From: Euborellia annulipes
Lineage: Eukaryota > Arthropoda > Insecta > Dermaptera > Anisolabididae
Direction: 5' to 3'
Assembly: GCA_023213315.1 (NCBI GenBank)
Contig: JAKCPI010004550.1
Span: 19,684-83,683, forward strand
Length of the DNA: 64,000 nt
Shown here: positions 1 to 9,659 of the stretch, in pieces
Layout of the letters: every line of letters starts with the position of its first letter
How positions within the stretch are numbered: position 1 is the stretch's first letter
Notes under the pieces: generated by a model
The model's database searches: none
What the model saw: the letters and a program-made list of their open reading frames with translations, nothing else
What the model was told of the DNA's origin: nothing
Position numbers and translations under genes: made by a program

Positions 1-54
1 ATAAAAATTCTACGGTAGGCTATTTGTTCTTATACAACTTACCAGGTATACAAA

Positions 55-74
55 ATTATTATTATTATTATTAT
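55..74. repeat. (ATT)n microsatellite
   Basis: Uninterrupted ATT repeats. No other feature is seen between 1 and 380. Confidence 0.9.
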
Positions 75-382
75 CTGAAATCCCTACCGAGATCGCCATT
101 TATTTACTCGAAATGCTTTCATCCACGCGGACTCAAACCTCAAACTCTACCGACTTTTAGTAATGGCCATCATCTACCGTCACCCTTCGAAATTACATAA
201 TTTCCTTTCTCTAACTCCTTTTTCTGGGTTCATATTTCTAGCTAATGAACTAATCTTTATTTCTAGTTCCACTCTGTTCCTTTTATCCAAACTCTTCTAT
301 AGTAGGGCGGATATCCTAGTTTGAGGAGGGACTCTCTCAGCACCAGCGTGTAGCTTATTCCTTTCGAAGAATCCATCACTGT

Positions 383-612
383 GAGGGGGGGGGGGCGCCC
401 CCCCCGAAATTTCCCAAACACATATACATATATAGGGATATACAGACATCAGCGCAACAAATTTTTCCGCAGGATGGACAACTTTGGTTCCGCAATAGAA
501 AAAATGTTCTGCAAAAAATTTTGTGTGAAAAAAATATAGTTTCTTAAAAAAAATTTCCGCAGAAAAATTTTTGAGTTCGGCCCCCCCGAAAAAATTTCTA
601 TATACGCCCCTG
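383..612. mobile_element. hAT-type MITE with G-run ends (copy 1)
   Basis: A 230-bp non-coding element. The left end starts GAGGGG and runs into a long G tract then a C tract. The right end finishes ACGCCCCTG, whose complement CAGGGGCGT matches the ends of the other G-run elements in this window. The flanking 8-mers ATCACTGT and ATTCCTGT match at 6 of 8 positions, as expected for a decayed hAT 8-bp duplication. The inside has several CCGCA/TGCGG words next to AATTTTT, typical of subterminal repeats. A 64-codon frame on the minus strand crosses the right boundary and is not a gene. Confidence 0.6.
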
Positions 613-742
613 ATTCCTGTGGTTCTATTGTAGTGGGATCCAATATCGAACTTGAAGATAATAATAATATTGGACTAAAATTTTAATAAAATTACTCTAT
701 TACTTTTGTAAAAGGCCTATTTTTTTTTTTTTTTTTTTTTTT

Positions 743-2160
743 ATAAAAATTAACCGTAGATATGAGGTAATTCTAAAAAATAATAATTTTAAAAACTAAT
801 AAGACAAGTGTCAAAGAGATTCATCTTCATGCTCGATTGAATCTCTTTGTAAGTCAAAATAATAATTCTTCCATTTCTTTTCGTTTGTCATCAACAATTT
901 TTCATTGTCAAAAAAAATAAGAGAAAAATGCTCAGTAATCTGTGGAAAAAATTTTCCTTTAATAAGATTATTTTTTGAATGTAGAGGTTTAATAACTCTA
1001 GCCAGGAGACTTTCCAAAGTATTTAAGTAATTACCCACGATATAATTTTTTTTCGAAAAGTTTTTTTAAAGATAGCAAGTTTAATAGGATAAAGTGGAAT
1101 TTTTTATTAGAATTTACAAATAGGTTATCTTCCTCAGACCTTAATTCTTTTTTCAAGATGTTTGATAACAACTTCTTCATTAGAATCCAATGTTGCAAAT
1201 TTATATAAGTACTTGAAAATTTGTTTTCATAAATGGTTTTGACAGCTTTATTCGTAATTAATATTTATTTAAAGCGCTATATAAAGTTTAATTATTTTCT
1301 AGTCATCATTTATAAACTTAGACTATATAATAATATACCAAAACAATAATTAAGTTTTATTATTTCAAAAACGAATAGTTAATTAAATTTAATTATGGAA
1401 TCATAATTTCGTCTGTTAAACTACCTCTACGATGATATAATAATAAATACACAAAATACTTGAAATTAAGTAAGTTAATCTTCATCCTGGTATATCTTAA
1501 GAAGTCAGACGATCTCTTCCAATAAATCTTGAATTCTCTTTAATATTTTTATTAGGGTCTGAATTTTACCTAAAATACATTTTTCCCCTCAATTGCTATT
1601 TCAATCAACATAGTTATCACCAGCAGAACATTAAAATGCCGGTCTTATATTTAGGACCTATTTTATAAGATTAGTTGCAATCTTTTTAAAAATCGTTATT
1701 GAAAGTGCTATGAGAAATTTCAAACCAAGAAAGCAAGATTTTTTTAAACATATTTTGTTAGTAGCTTACTAATGAAAATTGATTTATTTAATAAAAGGGA
1801 AAAAGAAATTAATTGCCCGTAATATCAGCGGCAGCTATCTTTCCCATTTCCGAGTTCAGTGACACGTGGTGTATGGCCTACTTGTGTCAACAGTTTTAAT
1901 GATTAAATTCCACGTGGGAATGTTTTTATCTTCTAATTTCCATACGGCTAGAAAAATTATATCAAATCACTCCCTTTTGTACGAGCTCCTCACTTTCTAA
2001 CTTAAAAAGCGAAAAAATTGTAGAAAAAAAGCCATTTCTTTGATTCTTTATGAACACACGTATTTTGCTAACTACCAAAAATATAATTAATATGATAATT
2101 ATTTCAAGAAATATAATGAATAGTAATCTTTACAAGACACTCACCTGACCCATTTGGTGC
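743..2160. other. AT-rich stretch, nothing recognised
   Basis: Begins after a 23-base T run (720-742). A 75-codon minus frame at 811-1038 has AT-rich codon use, no recognisable motif and no splice context, so I leave it uncalled. Confidence 0.6.
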
Positions 2161-2262
2161 CGTATATAATAAATTTAAATAAAGGTTTTATTAATTAAAA
2201 AATTTTTTAATTAATAAAACCTTTGAAACAAATAACCTAGTGTTTAATTTGTATATTTAATT
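2161..2262. repeat. Family Z repeat end with perfect 44-bp palindrome
   Basis: Positions 2181-2224 form a perfect inverted repeat of two 22-base arms starting AAAGGTTTTATTAATT. It is followed by TTGAAACAAATAACC, which recurs (both strands) at 35.6-35.95 kb and at 62.58 kb. It looks like two ends of the same repeat family joined head to head. Confidence 0.6.
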
Positions 2263-2438
2263 AATTTTAATATCCTTCTATTATTTTTTAATAATTCATA
2301 TTTTTTTTAATTTTCTCTTATCCGAATAAAAATTTACTATAATCCCCTGTTAAAGGCTATTCATTGTTTATTAATTAGTATACAAGTGGAAACCTCAAAT
2401 TGTAATGGTCTTGAAGGAATTTGATTAAAGTTAATTAG

Positions 2439-2600
2439 TTAACATATAAACGGAGGTTGTCCTTCTCTACTCTCGACGGGCATCGATCCATGGACCTCTG
2501 CCATCAGCTGCATACCAAATTCCTTTGCTAAGTTAAAACTGTCAAAGCTTTTGTAGTGTGGAGGACCGACCATCTGCCCTGGACATGTTTTGACATCACT
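2439..2600 (-). CDS. Candidate terminal coding exon, unknown protein
   Basis: On the minus strand a reading frame of 53 codons opens right after a possible acceptor (CAGCTTTTAG, intron end at 2601-2602) and ends at TAA (2439-2441). The peptide begins SDVKTCPGQM and ends GQPPFIC. Its composition is mixed and protein-like, and the patch is clearly richer in G+C than its surroundings. An AATAAA signal lies about 70 bases downstream on the same strand (complement at 2367-2372). I do not recognise the family. It could be the 3' exon of a gene whose other exons lie beyond 2.6 kb, or a decayed transposon exon. The plus strand over part of the same bases is also open, which lowers confidence. Confidence 0.33.
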   Translation of the reverse strand, partial: SDVKTCPGQMVGPPHYKSFDSFNLAKEFGMQLMAEVHGSMPVESREGQPPFIC

Positions 2601-3460
2601 CTAAAAGCTGACTGATATTCTCTTTATAAGGACGATTTATTCCTGATAATTTACAAATCAACGTTCTTTCCTCCCCCATCTATTTCGAGCTATTAGTAAT
2701 TCATTCTAATTAATTGCCTTAATAAATAACATTCCAGACGTTATTTATTTATTACTCTACTATGCCATAATATATATTTTTTTTAAAGTTCAAATTCCGA
2801 TATTTTTTGAAGATTTATATGAAAATTATACCTCTAAATATATTCCTAGTAAGTGAGGGTTTGCAGCCAATAGTAAAATAAAATTATGTTTATCCCAGTC
2901 GGCTTGTAGGTTAGTAACATCCTTCTTTAGGAAGGAATTTTATTAGTTATAACTAGAGACCGGATTTTTATGCAGCAAAAACCGCTAAATATGCCATATA
3001 ATATGCAGTAAAAGTATTAAAATATGCAGCCAAATATGCAATATATTTATGGCAAAAATATTGAGTAAATGGCTTCCAATTAAAGGTAAATCATGATTTC
3101 TACTGATGTAAAACTAATGGTGTTTTATTTTTGGAAGGAAATGATTAAAAAAAAAAAAATTGGTCTCGCAATAAAAACTAAATTTAATTAAAAAAACAAA
3201 ACAAAAAAAAAAAAAACAGTAATATCAGTACAGTCAAATGTGTTAATTTATTTAACAAAATAGTTTTCTATAAAATATATACTAAATATTATTTAACAAA
3301 ATAAACACTTTATAAAAAAAAAACGTAATATTTCTGAGAAACTAACTTTTAATTTGTAACTGAACGTATAATTAAAATTAACAATGAGGAGAGTAAGGGA
3401 GCCGGAAGCAATTAAAGAAAAATTATTTCTCTTTTTTCGCTTTATTTAATACAATTGTCG

Positions 3461-3655
3461 ACGTTTCGGTCGATTTTTCCGGGCTTCATCAAGACAAATG
3501 TTATTGACTCGAGCTTAGAGGGACTCTTGGCAAACATAACATTTGCCCTAATGCTGTTCGCACCAACAGTTATGTCAGGAGTTGCCAAGAGCCCCTCTAA
3601 TCTCGAGTCAACAACAATTGTCCTGATGAAGGCCGGAAAAATTGGCCGAAATAAA
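3461..3655. repeat. Hairpin repeat A with paired hammerhead-like cores
   Basis: Two inverted arms (3461-3538 and about 3582-3655) share most bases, including TTTTTCCGG, ACTCGAG and CTCTTGGCAA. Each arm carries a hammerhead-like core: minus strand at 3461-3493, plus strand at 3623-3652. The CTGATGA side faces the centre. A smaller CATAAC/GTTATG stem sits in the spacer. Frames of 110 and 132 codons on opposite strands across this hairpin are products of its symmetry, not genes. Confidence 0.7.
3623..3652 (+). ncRNA. Hammerhead-ribozyme-like core
   Basis: CTGATGA, one A, then GGCC with a nine-base loop and GGCC again, then GAAAT. The canonical GAAAC is GAAAT here, so this copy is probably inactive. 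The motif is visible in the sequence; its identity as a ribozyme is inference. Confidence 0.45.
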
Positions 3656-3675
3656 AACCTAATTAAACGACATAC

Positions 3676-3840
3676 CTGTTTTGACGTGTTGATCAACTTG
3701 CGACTTCCGATAGCTCGAAATTTTTTTCCGCATGGATTGCAAAAAACAACATTACCTTCAGTCGTAAATATTTTATCCTTTTCATAGGGAGCAATCCATT
3801 GCGAAATTTTTGAAGCAAACGAGGACCCCTGTTTTGGCAT
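3676..3840 (-). CDS. CGGBP1/BED-like N-terminal exon of a hAT transposase
   Basis: A 55-codon exon starts with a true ATG at 3840 and ends in CAG followed by GTATGT (3670-3675), a near-perfect splice donor. The peptide starts MPKQGSSFASK, continues with ISQWIAPYEKD and then VFCNPCGKKF. The order (basic start, aromatic helix, F-C-x-x-C half of a zinc knuckle) resembles the CGG-triplet-binding protein CGGBP1 and related BED-type DNA-binding domains derived from hAT transposases. The expected second half with the H...H ligands is degenerate (ends NTSKQ). It lies inside a hAT element with CCGG in its TIRs, which fits a protein that binds CGG-containing ends. The downstream exons are gone. It could make only a short DNA-binding peptide, if transcribed. 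Confidence 0.6.
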
Positions 3841-4279
3841 TTTTTCTTTAATTAATTTGACTTCGAACTATGAACACAACTGACTTGATATTCATCCAAC
3901 GAAAATTCTAGAAAAACTAAATTTATTTCTTAAAAGAGGATATAAAGAATAAAAAATATATAGTTATTTATTTTTTACAATGTAATAAAAGGATTTAAAT
4001 TTTTTTTTCGTTTAATTTTTTTTTTTTTTTTGTTTTTAGAAAAAAAAAATTAAAAAATTAAAATAAAATGGAACTTTACTGAAAAAAAATTTAAAATATC
4101 CAAAAAGCTTTAAATATGCAACTTTATGCAATATTAGCCAAATATGCAAAAATATGCAATATAGAATTTGAACCCTAGCTCCAAGGGGGCATGATTCGGA
4201 TAGAAAATTGGTTTTCAGTGATGTACCTATTAGCAAATAGAATATGCAATTGCATAGGAATCCGGTCTCTAGTTATAAC

Positions 4280-5123
4280 AATACAATTATAATAAGATAA
4301 TGTGATATAACAATGTTACTCGCTGAGCATTTGTCATTTATTACAATAACTGGGTGTAATTCAGCACTAGCACCTGAAACGTCGACGAGCTGACTGGATA
4401 AACATCGTTTTATATTTTCATTATAGGACCAAGTAGTAAAATTCAACTTTTAGATTTATATTAGAGTAATTTTTCATTTATTTTTGATTTAAACAAATAT
4501 TATAGCTTTATTTTTTAATTGTCATGAAGATTTGTTTTGTTTAAGAAGGCTGTCAACAGTAAATATTTACTGAAATATAAGAAAATTTCATGTCTTTCAA
4601 GGAAGTCTCCTTTGTGTTAGGCAACCCTATTTATCGCTTTTCATTTCGTTTGCATAACTCTCAGGCGCTCCCATAAAATTGACTTATTTTGAAACGAAAT
4701 CAATGTAGGCCCATTTCTGCTTAATTTTTTTGCTCTCTAAAGGAAATACAGTAAATACGAATCCAATATACTGTAAAATAAGACCTGATAGGACAAATTT
4801 TTACATCACTATAAAGCCCAATTTTTTGGCATCTAGACACACAAGGTGGAGGGTTGCTGCTTTCTTTTTCTTTAGGTTTTAAATGTTTATAATTTAGATT
4901 AATTATTATTTAGATTTGTTATTATTAAAACCTATAAATTATTTAAAGCTTTTAACTTTATTTATTTAATATTCTATTATCAATAAATTATTGTTTAAAT
5001 AAATCATCTGCTAAATATTTATCTTTGTTGTGATTTACATAATCCTTTGTTTTAATTATTAAAAATAAATAATTTCCCTTACTCAGGGCCCCACTTGTGG
5101 CGACCACGAGTTGCCCGAGCTGG
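4280..5123. other. AT-rich stretch, nothing recognised
   Basis: No supported coding frame. A GC-richer tail begins near 5086 and leads into the MITE-interrupted patch at 5.1-5.6 kb. Confidence 0.5.
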
Positions 5124-5131
5124 GACAGGCA

Positions 5132-5402
5132 CAGTGACGTCATTGGGGGGGGCAGGGGGGCATTTGCCCCCCCCCCCCAAGGGCTCTGATTTTTATAAAA
5201 TTTTATATTATTCTAAATAAAATACTCCAAAATACATCTACGAGTATACAAACTGTACAAAATTAAACAATTAATTAAATTAAATATGTTTTGGCCAAAT
5301 TTGAGTACCCATTTGTAAATAAATTTTAAGAAAAAAAAATGTTTGCCCCCCAAGAAAAAATTTGCCCCCCCCCCCCAAGAAAAAGTTGAAATGACGCCTC
5401 TG
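5132..5402. mobile_element. hAT-type MITE with G-run ends (copy 2)
   Basis: A 271-bp element with ends CAGTGACGTCATT and AATGACGCCTCTG, which are inverted and near-identical. It is flanked by a perfect 8-bp duplication GACAGGCA (5124-5131 and 5403-5410). Long G and C tracts lie just inside both ends. There is no coding capacity. The insertion split a GC-rich host patch (about 5090-5600). Confidence 0.9.
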
Positions 5403-5458
5403 GACAGGCAGTTCTTCAGTTATTTGAATGTCTGTCTCTTCCTTCCTCTTTTCAACAG

Positions 5459-5614
5459 GCGTCAGACCGTGCGACGGGACGGTCCTATTTCTTTCGGTCT
5501 CAAAAACGCCTGATAGGGTTGGAGGGAAAAATGAGGTCCGCCGACCCCGCATGGCGGGAATATGGCGAGGAGAGAAGAAGAAGAAAAAGAAGAAATAATT
5601 TCCCAAATACTTAA
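5459..5614 (+). CDS. Candidate coding exon in a GC-rich patch
   Basis: A strong pyrimidine tract followed by CAACAG (AG at 5457-5458) is a plausible 3' splice site. The frame then stays open for 51 codons to TAA at 5612-5614, with a basic tail (EERRRRKRRNN). Base composition is much richer in G+C than the flanks. The peptide starts ASDRATGRSY; I do not recognise it. The minus strand is also open across 5280-5606, but that frame runs through the MITE and is not credible. This may instead be untranslated or promoter sequence. Confidence 0.2.
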   Translation, partial: ASDRATGRSYFFRSQKRLIGLEGKMRSADPAWREYGEERRRRKRRNNFPNT

Positions 5615-5619
5615 AGTTC

Positions 5620-6907
5620 TTAACTCTATATTATAATTTTATAATTATCTAAATATGTGAGCCGTCGCCTTATTTGCGGAGCAAATTATTCAAACAAGAA
5701 ACTTGAACCTATTCTATGTATTTTTGATGAAATTTTTGTTTTTCAACTGAAATCTTATTTATTTCTGATTGTGATGACCTTCCAAGGATCAGTGGTTCGC
5801 TTTGTGTTATAAATGATAAAATTGACTCATTTTATTGGATAATAGATTAAATTCTAAATGGCTTCAGTTGCTTAGAGTTTTTTTTTATTATTTAACCTCT
5901 AGGCTATGAAGGAGAACTGAAATTAAACAAAAGATTTTTTAAATTTAAATTATATTTGAAATAACTCTTTTTTTGAACTAATTTATTATGCCTAAAAACT
6001 TTTGACTTTTTAACTCTGTGACATTTTAAGGTGTGGACCTGCCTGATTACTCTTTGAATATACAGTATAAGGGATCTGCGTGGGTATATATATTCATTTT
6101 ATAAAAAAAATTTCTCATGTAATTTTTTTATTCATCCAACAAATAATTTGTTAAAAAACATTGCATGATAAATTACCTATTTTGTCTCTTTACATTATTT
6201 TTTATAGAATAATATTTTTTTAGAGAGGTAATTTTATAAAATAATATTCTCATTTTAATATACAATATCAAAATGAAATTCAATGGAATTTTGATAAAAT
6301 TTAGTGAAAAAATTTAACTAGACTTTAGTATTTGATAATTAATTAAATTTTCCATTTTAAATATCAAAGCTATAATTAGTCTAGGGTCATTCTAATAAGT
6401 TGACTTTCCAGCTATCATTTCATCTCGTTTATTTATTCATGTAATTAAATCTTGCAATTTTCAGCCTAGATTTGATCTAGATAATAAAATGATAATCTAA
6501 AATAAAAAAAAAAAAACCTTCGCTATTTCATTTCTACTATTATTAAAACTTTTTCAACTTTAGTCATTTTATTTTTAGAATAAAAAAAAATTCGTTTTAA
6601 TATTTAAAATTCACTATACTCATGCTCATTTTTACATATGCTAATAAATTTCAACAATTTTTTATATACACTTGAAAAATTATTTTTTTTTTAAAGTGGA
6701 ATAATTTATTCCTCACAAATCAAATGATAAAAAAATATATCTAACATTTTATGAAAAAAAAATAACAAGGGGTTGATGAAAAAATATTAGTAAATATGTT
6801 TACAAAAAATCGTAAAAATTTTTAATACTTTTATTTTTAATTCAAAGCCGTACAAATAGGCAGAGCGTTAACCTTCCAACTCGATTAAAGGCATCAAATT
6901 GAATAGA
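5620..6907. other. AT-rich stretch, nothing recognised
   Basis: No frame, TIR or RNA signal that I can support. Confidence 0.6.
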
Positions 6908-6915
6908 CACTAGAA

Positions 6916-7176
6916 CAAGGGGGGGGACAGGGGGGGGGGGGGGGGATTACCCCCCCCCCCGAATGAAAATACCTTTTTTTCGCAAAAAAATTTATTTTTA
7001 ATGTAAAATTTTAAAAATTAATACTTAAAAATTTGATGTGTATTTATATTTTGGCAAACAAGTACAGAATGCGCTTTTAAATTATCGAAATTAAAAAAAA
7101 ATAATGTGCTGTGCGACGAGTCACACCAGATTATCCCCCCCCCCCCCCCCGAGAAACACCTCTGGATCCGCCCTTG
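6916..7176 (-). mobile_element. hAT-type MITE with G-run ends (copy 3)
   Basis: A 261-bp element with a perfect 8-bp duplication CACTAGAA (6908-6915 and 7177-7184). The right end GGATCCGCCCTTG is the complement of CAAGGGCGGATCC; the left end CAAGGGGGGG is G-rich and partly decayed. It is the reverse complement of the element at 34508-34774 over almost its full length, so the two belong to one family. Confidence 0.9.
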
Positions 7177-7765
7177 CACTAGAATAATAAATGGGTAAAA
7201 TAAATCCAGATTTTATTCATGTCCTTTCGTCCGAAGCCATTTGGAATTAAAATGTAAAATGTACTACTAAAAACTAATTACCTTCATAAAATGAAAAAAT
7301 AATAATTAGCAAAACCCACTGAACTTTGAGTAAAGTGGAATGTATCTCAACAGTGAAAGAAGGACTGACTCAAGGCTTATTTCTGTCCTTGTCCTAGAGT
7401 ATAATAAGGCTTATATATACCCTACATTCATAAGTTCCACATCATTTAATTAAATACAAGATTTATATAAATCTCTAGCAGTCCTCTACAGATGTTGATA
7501 TACTAGTATTATACCAACTTCTTATTTAGATTGTAAATGTATTGGTCTGAAAAAGACAGATAACCTTTGAGTGTTTCTTTAAGTTTATTAGTATTCCAGG
7601 TTATTTGAGTATAGAAAGTATTTACAATTCAAGGGCTTAGTGGAATATAGTCATAAGCCACGATTTTGTCTTTTTTGAGATATTCGTACCCTTGCATTCT
7701 TTAAATATCCCTCTTTAAAACCACACATTGAAGTTTCTTGAATTTACAATAGTGGGCTGCATATA

Positions 7766-8406
7766 CAGGGTGTCCCAAAATGAAAGAGCAGATTTCAATT
7801 TCGTATTACAGACAAACTATGAAAGATAGAAACACATTGCGCATGTCACTGGATAGAGGAAGGTTCAAAGTTTTTGACACTACATCATACACTCAACATG
7901 AGCGCCATGTGTTGTTCGAGAAACATCGAAACGGTAGTCCATTTCATTCCATACACGCATCAACTGGTCCCTGTTTATTGAATTGACAGCTTCAATAATT
8001 CGATTTCGCAGATCTTGAAGAGCTGGCATAGGACAAACACTGTCTCTTTTATGTACCCCCACAGAAAAAAATCACAGGGAGTAAGATCTGGGGACCTGAG
8101 AGGCCAGAAACAATGAACAAGGTCTTCTTGTGCACCTCTCCCAATCCAACGTTGTGAAATGGTGTTGTTGAGATAACGCCGTACCTCATGGTGAAAGTGA
8201 GGCGGGGCGCCATCTTGCATGAAAATGAAGTCATTTGAATCTTCATGAAGTTGAGCAAACAACCAGTTTATAAACAAACAACAGCGCTGCTGTGTCAAAA
8301 CTTGTGAACTTTCCTCTATCGAATGACATGCGCAATGTGTTTCTATCTTTCATAGTTTGTCTCTAATACGAAATTGAAATCTGCTCTTTCATTTTGGGAC
8401 ACCCTG
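7766..8406 (-). mobile_element. Mariner/Tc1-superfamily element, DD41D type, internally deleted
   Basis: The TIRs start CAGGGTGTCCCAAAATG, run for roughly 100 bp and are nearly identical. The TA target duplication is present (7764-7765 and 8407-8408). Only the C-terminal part of the transposase remains between the TIRs. An autonomous relative would be about 1.2-1.3 kb, so half has been lost, including the helix-turn-helix region and the first catalytic Asp. The long intact TIRs mean it could have been mobilised in trans. Confidence 0.92.
7880..8298 (-). pseudogene. Mariner-like transposase, C-terminal fragment with frameshift
   Basis: The upstream frame (8298 to about 8050) has FMQDGAPPHFHHEV, WPLRSPDLTPCDFF and LWGYIK, all standard for this transposase group. 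Between the Asp of MQDGA and the Asp of RSPDL lie 41 residues, which marks a DD41D catalytic spacing, not the mariner DD34D. The reading frame then shifts near 8040-8060. The remaining C-terminus continues in another frame (about 8062-7880) with RNRIIEAV, RVWNEMDYR and ending in GAHVECMM plus stop. No ATG precedes the fragment, and the N-terminal half is absent. It is non-functional. The frame at 7780-7986 on the plus strand is only TIR and antisense sequence. Confidence 0.9.
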
Positions 8407-8523
8407 TATTAAGTGGAAGTTCTTTACTTGGCCAGCTAGTGATGATTTGAGAAGTAAGATACAGTGTAGTCATAAGCCACGGCAAAATTCATAAAATACA
8501 GTATTTAAAACCCTATTTTAGAT

Positions 8524-8748
8524 TCATTTGAAGCTTTTGGTGTCTGTGATGGCATATTTATCTGCGACATCCCAACCGTGGTCTTCACCTTTAAGCAGGG
8601 AGCAGATTTTTTTGTTTAATTTTATTGAAGTGAAATCCGGAAATGTCATTAATCATATTTTTCAAGAAGCTTTTCAATAAGAACCATGTGCTCTGAATCA
8701 CTGATCGTTAGGCATTGGGGCTTTCCTTCCTGATCTTCGTACTCCATA
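8524..8748 (-). pseudogene. Broken coding remnant, unknown protein
   Basis: The minus strand shows three adjoining coding-like pieces in different frames. The first starts with ATG at 8746 (MEYEDQEGKP) and contains SDSEHMVLIEK before a stop near 8650. The second continues with MINDISGFHF. The third has GEDHGWDVADKY and ends TKSFK plus stop near 8524. Changes of frame fall at short A-rich runs. The composition is far more protein-like than chance in such AT-rich DNA, so I read it as one decayed gene with about two frameshifts. It is probably part of a transposon, because GTCATAAGCCA words lie inverted on both sides (8468 and 8951). I do not recognise the family. Confidence 0.4.
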
Positions 8749-9230
8749 CACACACACTAACAAGTCAGTTCTTTATATTAAATATTAACCTCTTAAATAA
8801 ACACATGCTGCCGATAATTATTTTTATGAAACAATAAATGTTAACAACAGGTTTTTAATTGCTCTTCTCTATATATTTAATATAATAATTATAATTATTA
8901 TAGTTATTGTAGTAGAAAAAAAATTATTGCGATAGTAAAAAATTCGATTTTGAGCAATATGGCTTATGACATTTTCAGGTCCCCTGAGTGTAGAAAATTT
9001 TTATTCTCCTCTAAGGCCTTCCTATTATATAAACAGTCACTCAACTTTATCACCAATATTTTATTTTCAGTCTAGAATAAAATTTATCATCATTTGATTT
9101 ATATATCTTCCTATCCGAATTCTCAATATAATATTTAGTTTGATAATTCGAACTTTTTTATAAAAACTTTTGATAACTTTTTCGAAACTTCATTCTGTTA
9201 TCTAAAGGATTCTTTTTTTTTCACCCCCGG

Positions 9231-9480
9231 AAGAAGAACATGGCTATCGGCACGTGCCTACTGTTACTAGGTCACCACCACTTTACCCAATAAACAATCC
9301 CCTCGCTGATTTTTTGTCTTGTATCTCGCTAGGGACACATGTGGGCCCCAGAGAGAGAGGTAGGCGGAGCCAGGCCGCCCCACTGCTGACGTCACTGCGC
9401 CAGCGTCAATACCTGCTGCCCCCGTAGCGCAGCCCTTGAGTCAAGTCTCTCTCTCTCTCTCTCTCTGTCTCTCTTTCTCA
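9231..9480 (+). promoter_or_regulatory. GC-rich promoter-like patch with E-box, CRE and (CT)n
   Basis: This is one of the few GC-rich islands. It contains the palindrome GGCACGTGCC (9249-9258, E-box core CACGTG), a perfect cAMP-response-element octamer TGACGTCA (9387-9394), GC-rich words between and a CT repeat (9446-9479) of the kind bound by GAGA factors. An ATG in a good context (AACATGG, 9239) opens a 17-codon frame with a hydrophobic start. Any one of these sites can arise by chance; the cluster within 250 bp is what supports a promoter. No downstream gene was identified. Confidence 0.35.
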
Positions 9481-9659
9481 ATTCACTCGAATAGCATCCC
9501 CAGGGAACCTACACCACATCAAGACTCTTTTTGCCCTAATCAGAGGAAAAAATATGATAGGAAGAGCAAAAATCATCCATTATTTCAATATTCAATTCCG
9601 AAAATATTCATATTATATATTTTTTATAAGAAATCATCCAGTCAGATATTTTTATGAAT

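Larger units (their letters stand above)
2954..4271. mobile_element. hAT-superfamily DNA transposon, 1.3 kb, internally damaged
   Basis: The ends are TAGAGACCGGATT at the left and its complement AATCCGGTCTCTA at the right. They are flanked by a perfect 8-bp duplication GTTATAAC (2946-2953 and 4272-4279). An 8-bp TSD and short TIRs starting TAG are hAT hallmarks. Both subterminal regions carry many copies of ATATGCA/TGCATAT (about 2970-3060 and 4100-4260), as in hAT elements whose transposase binds subterminal repeats. A short BED-like exon survives inside on the minus strand. The rest of the transposase is missing, and a 195-bp hairpin repeat lies directly 3' of that exon. At 1318 bp it is far below the usual 2.5-4 kb of an autonomous element, so it is non-autonomous. 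Confidence 0.85.

Noticed and set aside
3442..3840. 132-codon minus frame as a complete gene
   Set aside because: Only the first 55 codons look like a real exon. The rest reads through the hairpin repeat past a splice donor.
5280..5606. 108-codon minus frame
   Set aside because: It runs through the MITE's C/G tracts and poly-Phe; composition and context are not those of a gene.
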